This document shows, piece after piece, positions 54,883 to 63,776 of a DNA stretch of 64,000 nt (its first letter is position 1; every line of letters starts with the position of its first letter). The position numbers and the translations under genes were made by a program. The stretch is taken from assembly GCF_003583985.1 (NCBI RefSeq), contig NZ_QXML01000001.1:744001-808000 (forward strand), written 5' to 3'. Under the pieces are notes generated by a model. The model was not told the origin of the DNA and ran no database searches. It saw only the letters and a list, made by a program, of their open reading frames with translations. The DNA is from Algoriphagus lacus (lineage in GTDB: Bacteria; Bacteroidota; Bacteroidia; Cytophagales; Cyclobacteriaceae).

Positions 54883-56175
54883 CTATTTTTTCATCCCCAT
54901 GTAATCCACCACAAAGTAGCTCAGCACTCTCATGCCCAGGACAAATCCACCTTCATCGATGTAGAAGTCTGGGGTGTGGTGGGAAGGAGTTTTGGTCGGG
55001 TCGCCGCCTTTTTTCATGCCTCCTAAACCAATGAATAATCCCGGTTTTTCACGCTGGTAGAAGCTGAAGTCTTCCGCGCCTGTTACCGGCGGATTGTAGT
55101 TGATGTTATCCTTGCCTGCGGCTGCTTCCATTGTCGCCACCATAGCTGCAGTGAGCGTTGGGTCGTTGACTGTGGTAGGATACAGCTTAGTGATGTTTAC
55201 CTCAGCTTTGGCACCTGCGCTTTCTGCAATGTTGGTGGCAATCTCCGTGATGCGGCGATGGACCAGTTCCTGCTGCTGATCGCCGAAGGTTCGGATGGTG
55301 CCGATCATCTCTACTTTTTCAGGAATGATGTTGTGTCGGATACCGCCATGAATGGCGCCTACGGTCACCACGGCTGGGTTTTGGGTGACATTGACACTTC
55401 TGGAAAGAATAGTCTGCAAGCCGGTAACGATCTGGGAAGCGGTCACAATCGGGTCGACCCCTGACCAAGGCGATGCGCCATGTGCTTGTGTCCCGTGGAC
55501 AATGATTTCGAGATTATCCACTGCTGCTTGTGCTGGGCCGGAGCGGTAGCCGATTTTTCCGACTTCGGTTTGGGAAGAAATGTGAAGCCCAAAAATCGCA
55601 TCCACATCTTTCATCACACCCTGCTCCACCATTTGCTTGGCACCCCAAGTGGTGACTCCGGGTTCGTAGATGCCTTCCTCGGCGGGCTGGAAGATGAATT
55701 TGACATTTCCTTGCAGTTCGTTTTTCATGCTGGCAAGGACTTCAGCGACTCCCATTAGGATGGCCACGTGGGTGTCGTGCCCACAGGCATGCATGACACC
55801 GGTTTGCTGTCCGTTGTAGGTAGTGGTGACGGTGGATTTGAAGGGAAGGTCAGCTCGCTCTGTTACAGGTAAGGCATCCATGTCTGCACGAAGCGCGACG
55901 GTTGGGCCAGGCTTTCCGCCCTTCAGTACACCCACAACGCCGGTTACCGCTACCCCTTCCTGCACTTCAATTCCCAAGGACCGAAGGTGATCCGCTATCT
56001 TTTTTGCAGTTCGTGTTTCCTGATTTCCGAGTTCCGGATTCTGGTGAATGTCACGCCGCCATTCGATGACTTTGGTCTCGATGGAGCTTGCTTTTTTATC
56101 TATTTCGGGGCGAAGTTTGGTTTGTCCAAGGGCCACTCCACTGAGCAAAACAAGGGGAAGTATGAATTTTTTCAT
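54883..56175 (-). CDS. Secreted M20 amidohydrolase, copy 2
   Basis: 430 residues. Signal peptide MKKFILPLVLLSGVALGQ; same motifs as copy 1 (MHACGHDTH, QPAEEG, GTQAHGASPWSGVDP, TGAEDFSFYQ). Long identical stretches in both signal peptides and cores show a recent tandem duplication. Differences cluster around the insert after PAEEG (GIYEPGVTTWGAKQM here against GVSDVDMAGAELM), which could alter specificity. It has its own terminator, so the copies may be separately transcribed. ATG 56175 starts the signal peptide. Confidence 0.9.
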   Translation of the reverse strand: MKKFILPLVLLSGVALGQTKLRPEIDKKASSIETKVIEWRRDIHQNPELGNQETRTAKKIADHLRSLGIEVQEGVAVTGVVGVLKGGKPGPTVALRADMDALPVTERADLPFKSTVTTTYNGQQTGVMHACGHDTHVAILMGVAEVLASMKNELQGNVKFIFQPAEEGIYEPGVTTWGAKQMVEQGVMKDVDAIFGLHISSQTEVGKIGYRSGPAQAAVDNLEIIVHGTQAHGASPWSGVDPIVTASQIVTGLQTILSRSVNVTQNPAVVTVGAIHGGIRHNIIPEKVEMIGTIRTFGDQQQELVHRRITEIATNIAESAGAKAEVNITKLYPTTVNDPTLTAAMVATMEAAAGKDNINYNPPVTGAEDFSFYQREKPGLFIGLGGMKKGGDPTKTPSHHTPDFYIDEGGFVLGMRVLSYFVVDYMGMKK

Positions 56176-56277
56176 TCGATAAATTGGTTGATGGATAGTT
56201 TTTCGGAATTCCTTAAAGGTATGAAATGCCCATGAGAAAAAGCTTCTCACGCACAGGGATGATTATCCAGGGCACTC

Positions 56278-56296
56278 TCCCGAATCAAGTTCGGGA
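56278..56296. repeat. Short REP-like hairpin
   Basis: TCCCGAA, loop TCAAG, TTCGGGA, in the 264-bp gap between copy 2 and the SDR gene. I recall this TCCCGAATCAAGTTCGGGA element as dispersed in many Bacteroidota intergenic regions; its copy number here cannot be checked. Confidence 0.45.
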
Positions 56297-56439
56297 CAGG
56301 CTATGTGGCGAATAAAAAACAAGTTTAAACACATGAAATTAGCTTTTGGGCAAGTATAAAAAATGGAATTGGCGGAAGAAAATCACCTTTTGGAGAACTC
56401 TTCCTGAGTTTTTTCCTTTAAGAAAAGAAAGCAAAATCT

Positions 56440-57141
56440 ATGGAGCTCAAAAATACAATCGCGGTGGTGACCGGGGTAAGCAAAGGAATCGGACTGGAAT
56501 TGGTCAAACTTTTACTTGAAAAAGGAACGATAGTCGCCGGTTGGGGAAGGAATAAGCCCGAATTTGCGCATGACAATTTCCACTTTTTCACCTGTGATGT
56601 CGCTCAGGAGGCTCAGGTTGAAAAAGCCTATCAGGAAACAGTCGCCAAGTTGGGTTCGGATATCCGGATTCTGGTGAATAATGCAGGTTTCGGTGTGGCC
56701 GGGGCTTTTGAGACGATGAGTTCGGAAGACTGGAAGTCCATGTTTGACACCAATGTGCATGGGATTTTCTATGTGAGCAAACGGCTCGTTCCTGCCATGA
56801 AAGCCGCTGATGAGGGGCATATTGTCAATGTTGCTTCCATTGCCGGGCTCAACGGAGTAGCCAACTTTGCCGGATATGTGGGAACCAAGCATGCCGTGAG
56901 GGGAATTTCCCATTCGATGTACATGGAGTTGAGGAATTTTGGAATCAAAGTGTCCACGATCTATCCCGGCTCGATCCAGACCAATTTCTTTGACAACATA
57001 CCCGGAATGCAGGCGCATGAAAATATGATGCGTCCGATCGATGTGGCTCAAACTATCGTGCAGACCCTGGAAACCCACCCCAACTACTTCATCGCAGATG
57101 TGGAGTGCCGACCGCTGAGACCAAAAGGGAAGAAGCAATGA
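56440..57141 (+). CDS. SDR family oxidoreductase
   Basis: 233 residues. Rossmann loop TGVSKGIG near 9-16, DVAQ, NNAGFG, catalytic Ser in VASIAG and YVGTK (Tyr146/Lys150 region). It ends soon after the core, so it is a short classical SDR with unknown substrate. It has no obvious operon partner. Confidence 0.87.
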   Translation: MELKNTIAVVTGVSKGIGLELVKLLLEKGTIVAGWGRNKPEFAHDNFHFFTCDVAQEAQVEKAYQETVAKLGSDIRILVNNAGFGVAGAFETMSSEDWKSMFDTNVHGIFYVSKRLVPAMKAADEGHIVNVASIAGLNGVANFAGYVGTKHAVRGISHSMYMELRNFGIKVSTIYPGSIQTNFFDNIPGMQAHENMMRPIDVAQTIVQTLETHPNYFIADVECRPLRPKGKKQ

Positions 57142-57170
57142 TCAGAAGGCAGTTAGCTGTGGGCAGTAAT

Positions 57171-57199
57171 CAGTTGGCAGGTATCAGGTCTGCCAATTG
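57171..57199. repeat. Degenerate heptamer tract with inverted repeat
   Basis: The region 57145-57199 consists of GGCAGTt-like units and ends in TTGGCAG-N9-CTGCCAA. It has no U-tract, so a terminator role is doubtful. Similar eroded 7-base repeats are seen near 62310-62360. Confidence 0.4.
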
Positions 57200-57225
57200 T
57201 TCACTGAAAACTCCTAACTGAAACC

Positions 57226-57255
57226 TTGCCTTTCAAGCCTCATTCCCTATTTTTG
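57226..57255 (+). promoter_or_regulatory. Promoter of the gld operon
   Basis: TTG (57226-57228), 19-nt spacer, TATTTTTG (57248-57255), about 67 nt before the gldA ATG. Confidence 0.6.
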
Positions 57256-57322
57256 TCCAGCCTGACCAAAGGGGACTTTGCCCCTGCCATGCGGGTGATT
57301 TTCTCTTTGGTCCTTCCTTTTT

Positions 57323-58234
57323 ATGTCACTCGAAGTCTCCCGTCTCAGTAAACTTTACGGAACTCAAAAAGCACTCGATGCCGTGAGCTTTTCGGCTGCA
57401 CCCGGCAGAATTTTGGGTTTTCTTGGTCCCAATGGCGCCGGAAAATCCACGACCATGAAAATCATCACCGGCTATTTGTCTGCCGATTCGGGGGAAGTTA
57501 AAATTCTGGGGGAAAATGCCCTTGAAAGTCCAAAGAAAGTCAGTCCCAAAATCGGCTACCTGCCAGAACATAACCCGCTCTATCTGGACATGTACGTGCG
57601 GGAGTTTTTGGAATTTTCTGGTGGGCTCTATGGGATGAAGTCGGCCGTCGTCCAGGAAAGAGTCAATGAACTGGTCAAAAAAACAGGCCTTTCTCCGGAG
57701 CAGCACAAGAAAATCGGGCAGCTTTCCAAAGGTTACCGACAGCGTGTTGGACTTGCCCGAGCCTTGATTCATGATCCTCAGGTGGTGATTTTGGATGAAC
57801 CTACCACAGGTCTTGATCCCAATCAGCTCGTGGACATTCGCAATCTGATCCGGGAAATAGCGGAAAATAAAACCCTGATTTTCTCCACCCACATCATGCA
57901 GGAGGTGGAGGCAATCTGTCAGGATGTGGTGATCATCAATAAAGGCAAAATTCTGGCTGCCAGTCCTATTTCTGAACTTCAGGCTGGATCGGGGAAAACC
58001 GAACTGATTTTGGAAACCGAAGAAAAAATGGAACTGGCTTGGTTTGAATCCCTGGGACAGGTGAGATTTGGAGGGAAAGGTGACCGGGAATTAGTGATTG
58101 AAACGGAGGATCCGGTAGAAACCCGAAAGGCCCTGATGCTGCTTGTATCCGACCGTTCCTTAAGCCTAAAAAGCCTAACGCAATCCAGGAAAAATCTGGA
58201 AACACTCTTTAGAGAAATCACCCAAAACGCATGA
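57323..58234 (+). CDS. gldA: Gliding motility ABC transporter ATPase GldA
   Basis: 303 residues. ABC ATPase with Walker A GPNGAGKSTT near 34-43, signature LSKGYRQRVGLARAL near 132-146, Walker B VVILDEPTTGLDP near 153-165, and a C-terminal extension of about 80 residues. Energises the GldF/GldG membrane complex required for gliding in Flavobacterium. gldF starts 85 nt downstream and gldG overlaps gldF. Confidence 0.93.
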   Translation: MSLEVSRLSKLYGTQKALDAVSFSAAPGRILGFLGPNGAGKSTTMKIITGYLSADSGEVKILGENALESPKKVSPKIGYLPEHNPLYLDMYVREFLEFSGGLYGMKSAVVQERVNELVKKTGLSPEQHKKIGQLSKGYRQRVGLARALIHDPQVVILDEPTTGLDPNQLVDIRNLIREIAENKTLIFSTHIMQEVEAICQDVVIINKGKILAASPISELQAGSGKTELILETEEKMELAWFESLGQVRFGGKGDRELVIETEDPVETRKALMLLVSDRSLSLKSLTQSRKNLETLFREITQNA

Positions 58235-58319
58235 AATCGAGCGGATCTACCAAACCAAACTTTGTGAAATTCAAAGATGCAAGATTCCATCTGACCATTG
58301 ATAATCAAATCTTAACCAG

Positions 58320-59039
58320 ATGAAAAGCCTGTTTTTGAAAGAGATCAATGCCTTTTTTGGGAGCTTGACCGGCTACCTGGTTTTGGCCTTGTTTCTGGTT
58401 GCCTTGGGGTTGATCGTGTGGGTTTTTCCGGAGAGTTCGGTGTTGGAGTATGGTTTTGCGGATTTGGAGGCACTCTTTTCCTATACGCCTTATGTATTCA
58501 CGTTTTTGGTTCCCGCGATTTCCATGCGGGCAATTTCCGAGGAGCGGAAGACCGGAACCTGGGAATTGCTTCGGACTGCTCCGCTTTCCTTGATTCAGAT
58601 TATCCTGGCTAAATACCTGGCTCTATTAGCCTTGGTTTTTCTGGCAGTTTTACCCACGTTGTTGTATGCCTACAGTATTGTTCAACTGGGAGATCCGGTG
58701 GGAAATCTGGATTTGGCAGGTTTTTTTGGAAGTTGGATTGGTTTGCTGATGATCGGAGCAGCTTTTGCAGCGGTTGGACTTTTTGCCAGCGCATTGACTT
58801 CGCAACAAGTGGTCGCTTTTGTCTTGGGTGTGTTTCTTTGCTTTGTCCTGTATTTTGGATTTACGGCTTTGGCAGAATTGCTGACCGGGGAAGTTTCCTA
58901 CCTCGTGGAAGAATTGAGTCTGAGTTACCACTACAACAGCCTCAGTCGCGGGGTGGTGGACAGCCGGGATTTATTTTTCCTTTTGGGGATGATTTGGGTG
59001 TTTTTGGGAGGATCAGTATTGGCATTGAGAAATAAATGA
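58320..59039 (+). CDS. gldF: Gliding motility ABC transporter permease GldF
   Basis: 239 residues with six membrane helices: KSLFLKEINAFFGSLTGYLVLALFL at the start and FVLGVFLCFVLYFGF near 155-170, fitting the ABC-2 permease fold. SMRAISEERKTGTWELLRTAPLS (about 63-85) is the cytoplasmic coupling helix typical of GldF. Pairs with GldA; gldG overlaps its stop by 4 nt. Confidence 0.93.
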   Translation: MKSLFLKEINAFFGSLTGYLVLALFLVALGLIVWVFPESSVLEYGFADLEALFSYTPYVFTFLVPAISMRAISEERKTGTWELLRTAPLSLIQIILAKYLALLALVFLAVLPTLLYAYSIVQLGDPVGNLDLAGFFGSWIGLLMIGAAFAAVGLFASALTSQQVVAFVLGVFLCFVLYFGFTALAELLTGEVSYLVEELSLSYHYNSLSRGVVDSRDLFFLLGMIWVFLGGSVLALRNK

Positions 59040-60724
59040 AAAAAATCGGAATCCATACCGCCAAGCCATTTTTGATCCTGATACTTGGGCTGACAGGTTT
59101 TGTTTTGCTGGGTCAGTTTCTCCGTTTCCGGATCGATCTCACCGAAGAAAAGCGCTTTTCGCTGCATCCCGCCACCAAGGAACTCTTGGAAACCATCGAT
59201 CGCCCGCTTCATGTGGATATTTTGTTGACTGGAGAAAATCTTCCGGGAGGCATGCGCCGCCTGCAGAAATCCATTGAGGAAACTGTCCGAACCTTCAATG
59301 CCTACTCGGCGGAAAAAATAACCGTATCCTATTTCGATCCACTCACGGTCGTGGATTCCCTACAGGAAGATTTCATTTACACTTTGGCGGATTATGGGAT
59401 CAATCCGACTAACCTCTTTGTCAATCAGAATTCCGGCCAAAATGCCCAGTTGATTTTTCCTGGAGTTTTGGTCAGTGACGATGAATTTGAAACCGGAGCT
59501 TTGGTTTTAAAAGGGGAACGGGGAATGTCCCCTGATCAAATTTTGAATACTTCGATCGAAAATCTGGAGTTTGAACTCAGCAATGCGATCCGAAAATTGG
59601 TGAATCCTGAAAAGGGTGCAATTGCCATGATTATCGGACACGGGGAGCTTTCCGAGGATGAAGGGTTTGGGGTGGTAGAAGCACTGGACGGCAACTATGA
59701 AGTCTTCAAGGTTCCAATGGATCAAGCCAAGACTGTCCAGGATCTCAGCTCATTTTCCACGATTTTTATTTTGGGGCCAAAGCAAAGCTACACGGAGCGT
59801 GAGCTATACTTACTGGATCAATATGTGCTTCAAGGAGGGAATCTCGTAGTCGCAGCAGAAGGAGTTGATGTGGATATGACACAGGCAGGGGGAGAAGGTA
59901 CTTTCTCTTTTCCATTGGAAAATGAACTGGACCGCTTGCTTTTCCGCTACGGGATCCGGATCAACAAAGACCTGATTCAGGATTTGAATTTCAGCTATAT
60001 CCCGGTGATGGGTGGGAATTTTGGGAATCAGGAGCAAATTGTACCGCTGCCTTGGCCGTTCTATTTCAATGCAGGAAGGGTAAATCCACATCCGATTACC
60101 AAAGCCTTGGATCAGGTCAATTTCCGATTTGCCAGCAGCCTGGATACCGTTTTGGCAGAAGGAGTAATCAAGACTCCTCTTATTTTCGGATCGGAGTATG
60201 AGCGGATTTTGCCTGCTCCAGCACGGGTGGCTTTTTCGGAAATTGAGCAGGAACCTAATGTCGAAGAATTTGGCCTGAAAAATCTGCCTTTGGCATATTT
60301 GCTCGAAGGAGAATTTACCTCCCTTTTTAAAAACCGATTTATTCCCGATGGATTCTCCAAAGCTGATTTTAAAGAAAGCGGAAGCGGAAAAGTGGTGGTT
60401 TTTGGTGATGGTTCGGTCTTCCAAAGCCAACTTAACCTGGAAGGCAAACAACCCTTGATTTTAGGAGAGGATCCTTTTGCCCAGACGACCTATGCCAACA
60501 AGCAGTTACTTCAGAATCTGGTCCAATACCTCAGTGATCCGGAAGGAATCATCGCTGCTCGTAACCGGACTTTGCAAATACGCCCGTTGGACAAAGTGAA
60601 GATTGCAGCTCAAAAAAGCTATTGGCAAGGAGTAAACGTGGTGCTTCCTGTTCTGATTTTGAGCATTTTAGGAGGGGTTATTGTTTATTTCAGGAAGATT
60701 CGATATTCAAAAAAAACAGGCTGA
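59036..60724 (+). CDS. gldG: Gliding motility-associated ABC transporter substrate-binding protein GldG
   Basis: 562 residues, with membrane helices at both ends (about 10-30 and 535-555) and a large extracytoplasmic part between. Segments RIDLTEEKRFSLHPATKELL and IIGHGELSEDEGFGVVEAL match the GldG/ABC-type_uncharacterised family. Completes the GldAFG transporter; what it carries is not known. Confidence 0.93.
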   Translation: MKKIGIHTAKPFLILILGLTGFVLLGQFLRFRIDLTEEKRFSLHPATKELLETIDRPLHVDILLTGENLPGGMRRLQKSIEETVRTFNAYSAEKITVSYFDPLTVVDSLQEDFIYTLADYGINPTNLFVNQNSGQNAQLIFPGVLVSDDEFETGALVLKGERGMSPDQILNTSIENLEFELSNAIRKLVNPEKGAIAMIIGHGELSEDEGFGVVEALDGNYEVFKVPMDQAKTVQDLSSFSTIFILGPKQSYTERELYLLDQYVLQGGNLVVAAEGVDVDMTQAGGEGTFSFPLENELDRLLFRYGIRINKDLIQDLNFSYIPVMGGNFGNQEQIVPLPWPFYFNAGRVNPHPITKALDQVNFRFASSLDTVLAEGVIKTPLIFGSEYERILPAPARVAFSEIEQEPNVEEFGLKNLPLAYLLEGEFTSLFKNRFIPDGFSKADFKESGSGKVVVFGDGSVFQSQLNLEGKQPLILGEDPFAQTTYANKQLLQNLVQYLSDPEGIIAARNRTLQIRPLDKVKIAAQKSYWQGVNVVLPVLILSILGGVIVYFRKIRYSKKTG

Positions 60725-60841
60725 TTAGCCAGAAAAACTAACCCTAGAAAATTTTCGGGAAAGCCATTTCTGACCCCTCGAATTAGCATTTTATTTATAA
60801 ATTTACCCCATTGGATTTAAACTAATACTAAGCCCTACTAT

Positions 60842-61966
60842 ATGAAATTTATTGTTTCCTCTTCTGCTTTGCTGAAGCAGCTTTCGGCCATCAACGGTGT
60901 CGTGACTACCAATCCGGTGGTTCCCATTTTGGAAAACTTCCTTTTTGAGATCAAAGACTCTGTTTTGACCATTACAGCTTCTGATTTGCAGACGTCCATG
61001 ATGACTCAGCTTCATGTGGAGGCAAAGGAGGATGGAAATATTGCAGTACCTGCACGAATTCTGATCGAAACGCTGAAAAACCTTCCGGAGCAGCCGGTGA
61101 CTTTCAGCATTGACCACGATACCTATGCCGTGGAAATCAGCTCGGACAACGGTCGTTACCGATTGGCAGGTGAGAATGCTACTGACTTCCCTAAAATCCC
61201 GACTGTAAACAATGCCACCACGGTGGATATGTCTACTGAAGTGCTTTCTTCTGCCATCTCCAATACCATTTTTGCAACGAGTTCCGACGAACTCCGACCT
61301 GCTATGACTGGGGTTTACATCAACCTGAGCGCGACCAATACGACTTTTGTAGCGACTGACGGTCACAGACTGATCCGGTACCGAAGAGTGGACGTGGCTT
61401 CTCCAAACGGTGCCAGTCTGATTATTCCAAGAAAAGCGCTGAACCTGTTGAAGTCCACTTTGCCTTCCGAAAACGTGCCAGTGACTGTGGAGTTCAATCA
61501 GTCCAACGCTTACTTCAAGTTTAACAACATCAAAATGATCTGCCGTCTGATCGACGAGCGGTTCCCGGATTATGAAAACGTCATCCCGGTGGACAATCCA
61601 AACCGAATGAACATCGATCGATTGGAGTTGCTGGGATCACTCAGACGTATCGCGATCTATGCCAACAAGACCACCCATCAGGTAAGATTGAAACTGACCG
61701 GTAGCGAATTGATGATTTCAGCTGAAGATTTGGATTTCTCCAATGAGGCGAATGAAAGATTGTCCTGCGATCACGAAGGTGAGGACATCGAAATCGGCTT
61801 CAATGCCAAATTCCTAGTGGAGATGCTGAACAACCTCTCTTGCAAAGAAGTAAGTCTGAGATTTAGTGCACCCAATAGAGCAGGTTTGATCCTTCCTGCT
61901 GAGCAGGACGCCAACGAAGATATCCTGATGTTGGTAATGCCGGTGATGCTTAATAACTACGTATAA
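60842..61966 (+). CDS. dnaN: DNA polymerase III sliding clamp subunit beta
   Basis: 374 residues in three repeated clamp domains. N-terminus MKFIVSSSALLKQLSAINGVV; TDGHRLIRYR near 172-181; IGFNAKFLVEMLNNL near 320; C-terminal LVMPVML. Forms the ring that holds replicative polymerase on DNA. It stands alone here, not next to dnaA. Terminator follows at 61990. Confidence 0.97.
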   Translation: MKFIVSSSALLKQLSAINGVVTTNPVVPILENFLFEIKDSVLTITASDLQTSMMTQLHVEAKEDGNIAVPARILIETLKNLPEQPVTFSIDHDTYAVEISSDNGRYRLAGENATDFPKIPTVNNATTVDMSTEVLSSAISNTIFATSSDELRPAMTGVYINLSATNTTFVATDGHRLIRYRRVDVASPNGASLIIPRKALNLLKSTLPSENVPVTVEFNQSNAYFKFNNIKMICRLIDERFPDYENVIPVDNPNRMNIDRLELLGSLRRIAIYANKTTHQVRLKLTGSELMISAEDLDFSNEANERLSCDHEGEDIEIGFNAKFLVEMLNNLSCKEVSLRFSAPNRAGLILPAEQDANEDILMLVMPVMLNNYV

Positions 61967-61989
61967 TTTTAACCACAAACCATAAAATG

Positions 61990-62020
61990 AAAAGCCCGGA
62001 TCGTCGATTCGGGCTTTTTT
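61990..62020 (+). terminator. Intrinsic terminator of dnaN
   Basis: AAAAGCCCG / CGGGCTTTT stem with an 11-nt loop and T-rich tail. Confidence 0.86.
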
Positions 62021-62056
62021 CGTTGTTGAATTGGGTAAAAATATTTCCAATTGAAA

Positions 62057-62299
62057 TCAGTTGTGTTTTAATTCTTTGTTTAAATCCCTCAACATTTTCA
62101 GATACAATCCTTCCACCCGTTCTCGGGCCCAGGGGGTTTTTCGCAGAAAAGTAAGGCTCGACTTGATCGAGGGATCGTGGGTGAAGCAACGGATAGTAAT
62201 GCGCTCTCCGAGTTCTTTCCAACCATAGTGCGCTACCAATTGCTCCAAAATGGTGTCAAGTCGAAGTCCGTGAAGGGGATTTTTGGGTTGGTGTTCCAA
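62057..62299 (-). CDS. VF530 family DNA-binding protein
   Basis: 80 residues matching the VF530 (DUF2132) family: [28 protein letters not shown], then [23 protein letters not shown] small helical fold that is thought to bind DNA; the role is unknown. No signal peptide or membrane segment. Confidence 0.88.
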   Translation of the reverse strand: MEHQPKNPLHGLRLDTILEQLVAHYGWKELGERITIRCFTHDPSIKSSLTFLRKTPWARERVEGLYLKMLRDLNKELKHN

Positions 62300-62365
62300 A
62301 GGAAAAGAGTTATTGAGAATTGATTATTGGTTACTGCTCACAATTTATTATCAATTGGTTATTAC
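62300..62365. repeat. Eroded heptamer (TTATTGG-like) repeats
   Basis: The 66-bp gap contains GATTATTGGTTACTG and TCAATTGGTTATTACTCATT, degenerate 7-base units of the kind often seen between Bacteroidota genes. Confidence 0.35.
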
Positions 62366-62755
62366 TCATTGCTTCGGCTCGATCAGGTCCCACAAATTTC
62401 CATATAGATCTTTGAAGACGGAAACTGTGCCATAGGCCTCTTGGGCAGGTTCCCGGATAAACTCCACCCCACGGGAAGTGTATTTGTTATAGTCTCTCCA
62501 AAAATCATCGGTGTAAAGAAAAAGGAATACCCGACCACCGGCCTGAAGGCCGATCTGTTTTTCCTGTGGTTCGTTGGCGGCTTTCGCGAGAAGAAGGTGG
62601 CAGGTCGAACCCGGAGGTGAAACTCTCACCCAACGTTTGGTTTCGCTCATCTTTGTATCCTCCAGGAGTTCAAAATCCAATACCTCGGTGTAATAGCGAA
62701 TTGCTTCATCGTAATCTCTGACAAGGAGGGAAAGTTGGCCGAGTTGCTGGGGCAT
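62366..62755 (-). CDS. VOC superfamily (glyoxalase-like) protein
   Basis: 129 residues with the vicinal-oxygen-chelate pattern: QLSLLVRDYDEAIRYYTEVLDFEL opening, RWVRVSPPGS strand, and a closing VFKDLYGNLWDLIEP. Only one potential metal ligand set is visible (Glu near the end and residues in the first strand), so enzymatic activity is uncertain. Metal-dependent lyase or a binding protein such as a bleomycin-resistance relative are both possible. Confidence 0.82.
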   Translation of the reverse strand: MPQQLGQLSLLVRDYDEAIRYYTEVLDFELLEDTKMSETKRWVRVSPPGSTCHLLLAKAANEPQEKQIGLQAGGRVFLFLYTDDFWRDYNKYTSRGVEFIREPAQEAYGTVSVFKDLYGNLWDLIEPKQ

Positions 62756-63100
62756 GGATCAAAAGTAAGAGATATGACGAAACGGAAAAAGCAGACCTAC
62801 ATGGGAATCAGATCTAAGCCGGGCAAAAACCTGATTTCAATTAGTGACAAACGTTCCTTCCAATGCTTAATTTGGATGCAGTCTAGGGTTCAAAAAATTA
62901 ACGAAAATCCTAAAATATACCCTAAATAGGGTATTTACGGCTATTTTTTAAAGAATGATCTTTGGAAGGTTTTGGGCAAGGAATGAAAAACAAAGAAAAT
63001 CTTGAGGATGTATCTCCCTGTTTCGGGATCAGAAAAAATGAATCTTAGTAAAATAGATAAATGTATAGGTAAAATAATTGATTAAGCGTTAGTCTCGAAT
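62756..63100. other. 345-bp intergenic region with operator-like palindrome
   Basis: Holds the ATACCC-N6-GGGTAT site (62917-62934) and, about 30 nt later, GATCTTTG (62957-62964), a poor -7-like element. Short ORFs here (62983, 63041, and one overlapping the VOC start) lack any coding character. The likely role is regulation of the gene at 63101. Confidence 0.55.
62917..62934. promoter_or_regulatory. ATACCC-N6-GGGTAT palindrome, second copy
   Basis: Same 18-bp core as 20165-20182, with flanking A/T. The distance from GGGTAT to the following CTTTG is 25 nt here and 24 nt in the first copy. A shared regulator is inferred. Confidence 0.55.
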
Positions 63101-63775
63101 ATGAAACTCAAATTATTAATTCTTTGGTGCTGTTTATTGGCCCTTCCTTTAACTGCCCAACAAAACCCAAATTCCTCCCGATTGGAGGTGGGTTTGGATG
63201 TTCTTTCTCTTTTTGACAAGAATTCGCTTCCCGCCTATTCTCTTTTTGGTAGGTATTGGATCAATCCAAGCGGGGAAAAACCAGCGTTTTTAAGGTCAAG
63301 ATTGGGATACCAGACAACCAACAACACCACAAATACCACTAAAGAATTTTACACTTACCAAGAGTTCAGAAAGCAAAATCTTTTAGCGACGATTGGCTTT
63401 CAAAAGGATATTTACACAACACCAGTAACTTCTTTTTATTATGGAGCAGACATTGTCCATCAGAGGCTAAATGATCTCCAATTTTTGACATATGGTGACG
63501 AAGTTATTGAACTAGCTGGAATTGAAACTATCAATGACAATACCAATATTTCAACTAGTATTTCAGGTTTTGTTGGATTTAGTAGGAAGTTCAAAGGAAA
63601 TATTGCACTATCATTTGAGTCCGCCCTTTATATCAGACAATCTTCTTCCAGTTATCAATACTCTGCTATATTCTTAGATGGAAGTATTAACAACATAGCA
63701 CAAAATAGCTCCAAAAAATTTATAGCTGGTGCAAACCCCTTTTACCAAATTGTTTTGACAATAACCATTCGATAA
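63101..63775 (+). CDS. Exported outer-membrane-barrel-like protein (224 aa)
   Basis: Signal peptide MKLKLLILWCCLLALPLTAQ, then alternating beta strands with aromatic girdle residues (SLFGRYWINPSG, FYTYQEFRKQNLLATIGFQKDIY, YGADIVHQRL) and a final strand FYQIVLTITIR, consistent with a small outer membrane beta barrel of about eight to ten strands. Family not recognised. The only gene start downstream of the 62917 palindrome; a second exported protein follows 1 nt later. Confidence 0.7.
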   Translation: MKLKLLILWCCLLALPLTAQQNPNSSRLEVGLDVLSLFDKNSLPAYSLFGRYWINPSGEKPAFLRSRLGYQTTNNTTNTTKEFYTYQEFRKQNLLATIGFQKDIYTTPVTSFYYGADIVHQRLNDLQFLTYGDEVIELAGIETINDNTNISTSISGFVGFSRKFKGNIALSFESALYIRQSSSSYQYSAIFLDGSINNIAQNSSKKFIAGANPFYQIVLTITIR

Positions 63776-63776
63776 C

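Noticed and set aside
62735..62929. 64-aa plus-strand ORF overlapping the VOC gene start
   Set aside because: Unrelated overlap with a real gene, lysine-rich random composition, and it runs into the palindrome.
62983..63088. Two very short ORFs before the 63101 gene
   Set aside because: Only 15-21 codons; no evidence beyond an ATG and a stop.
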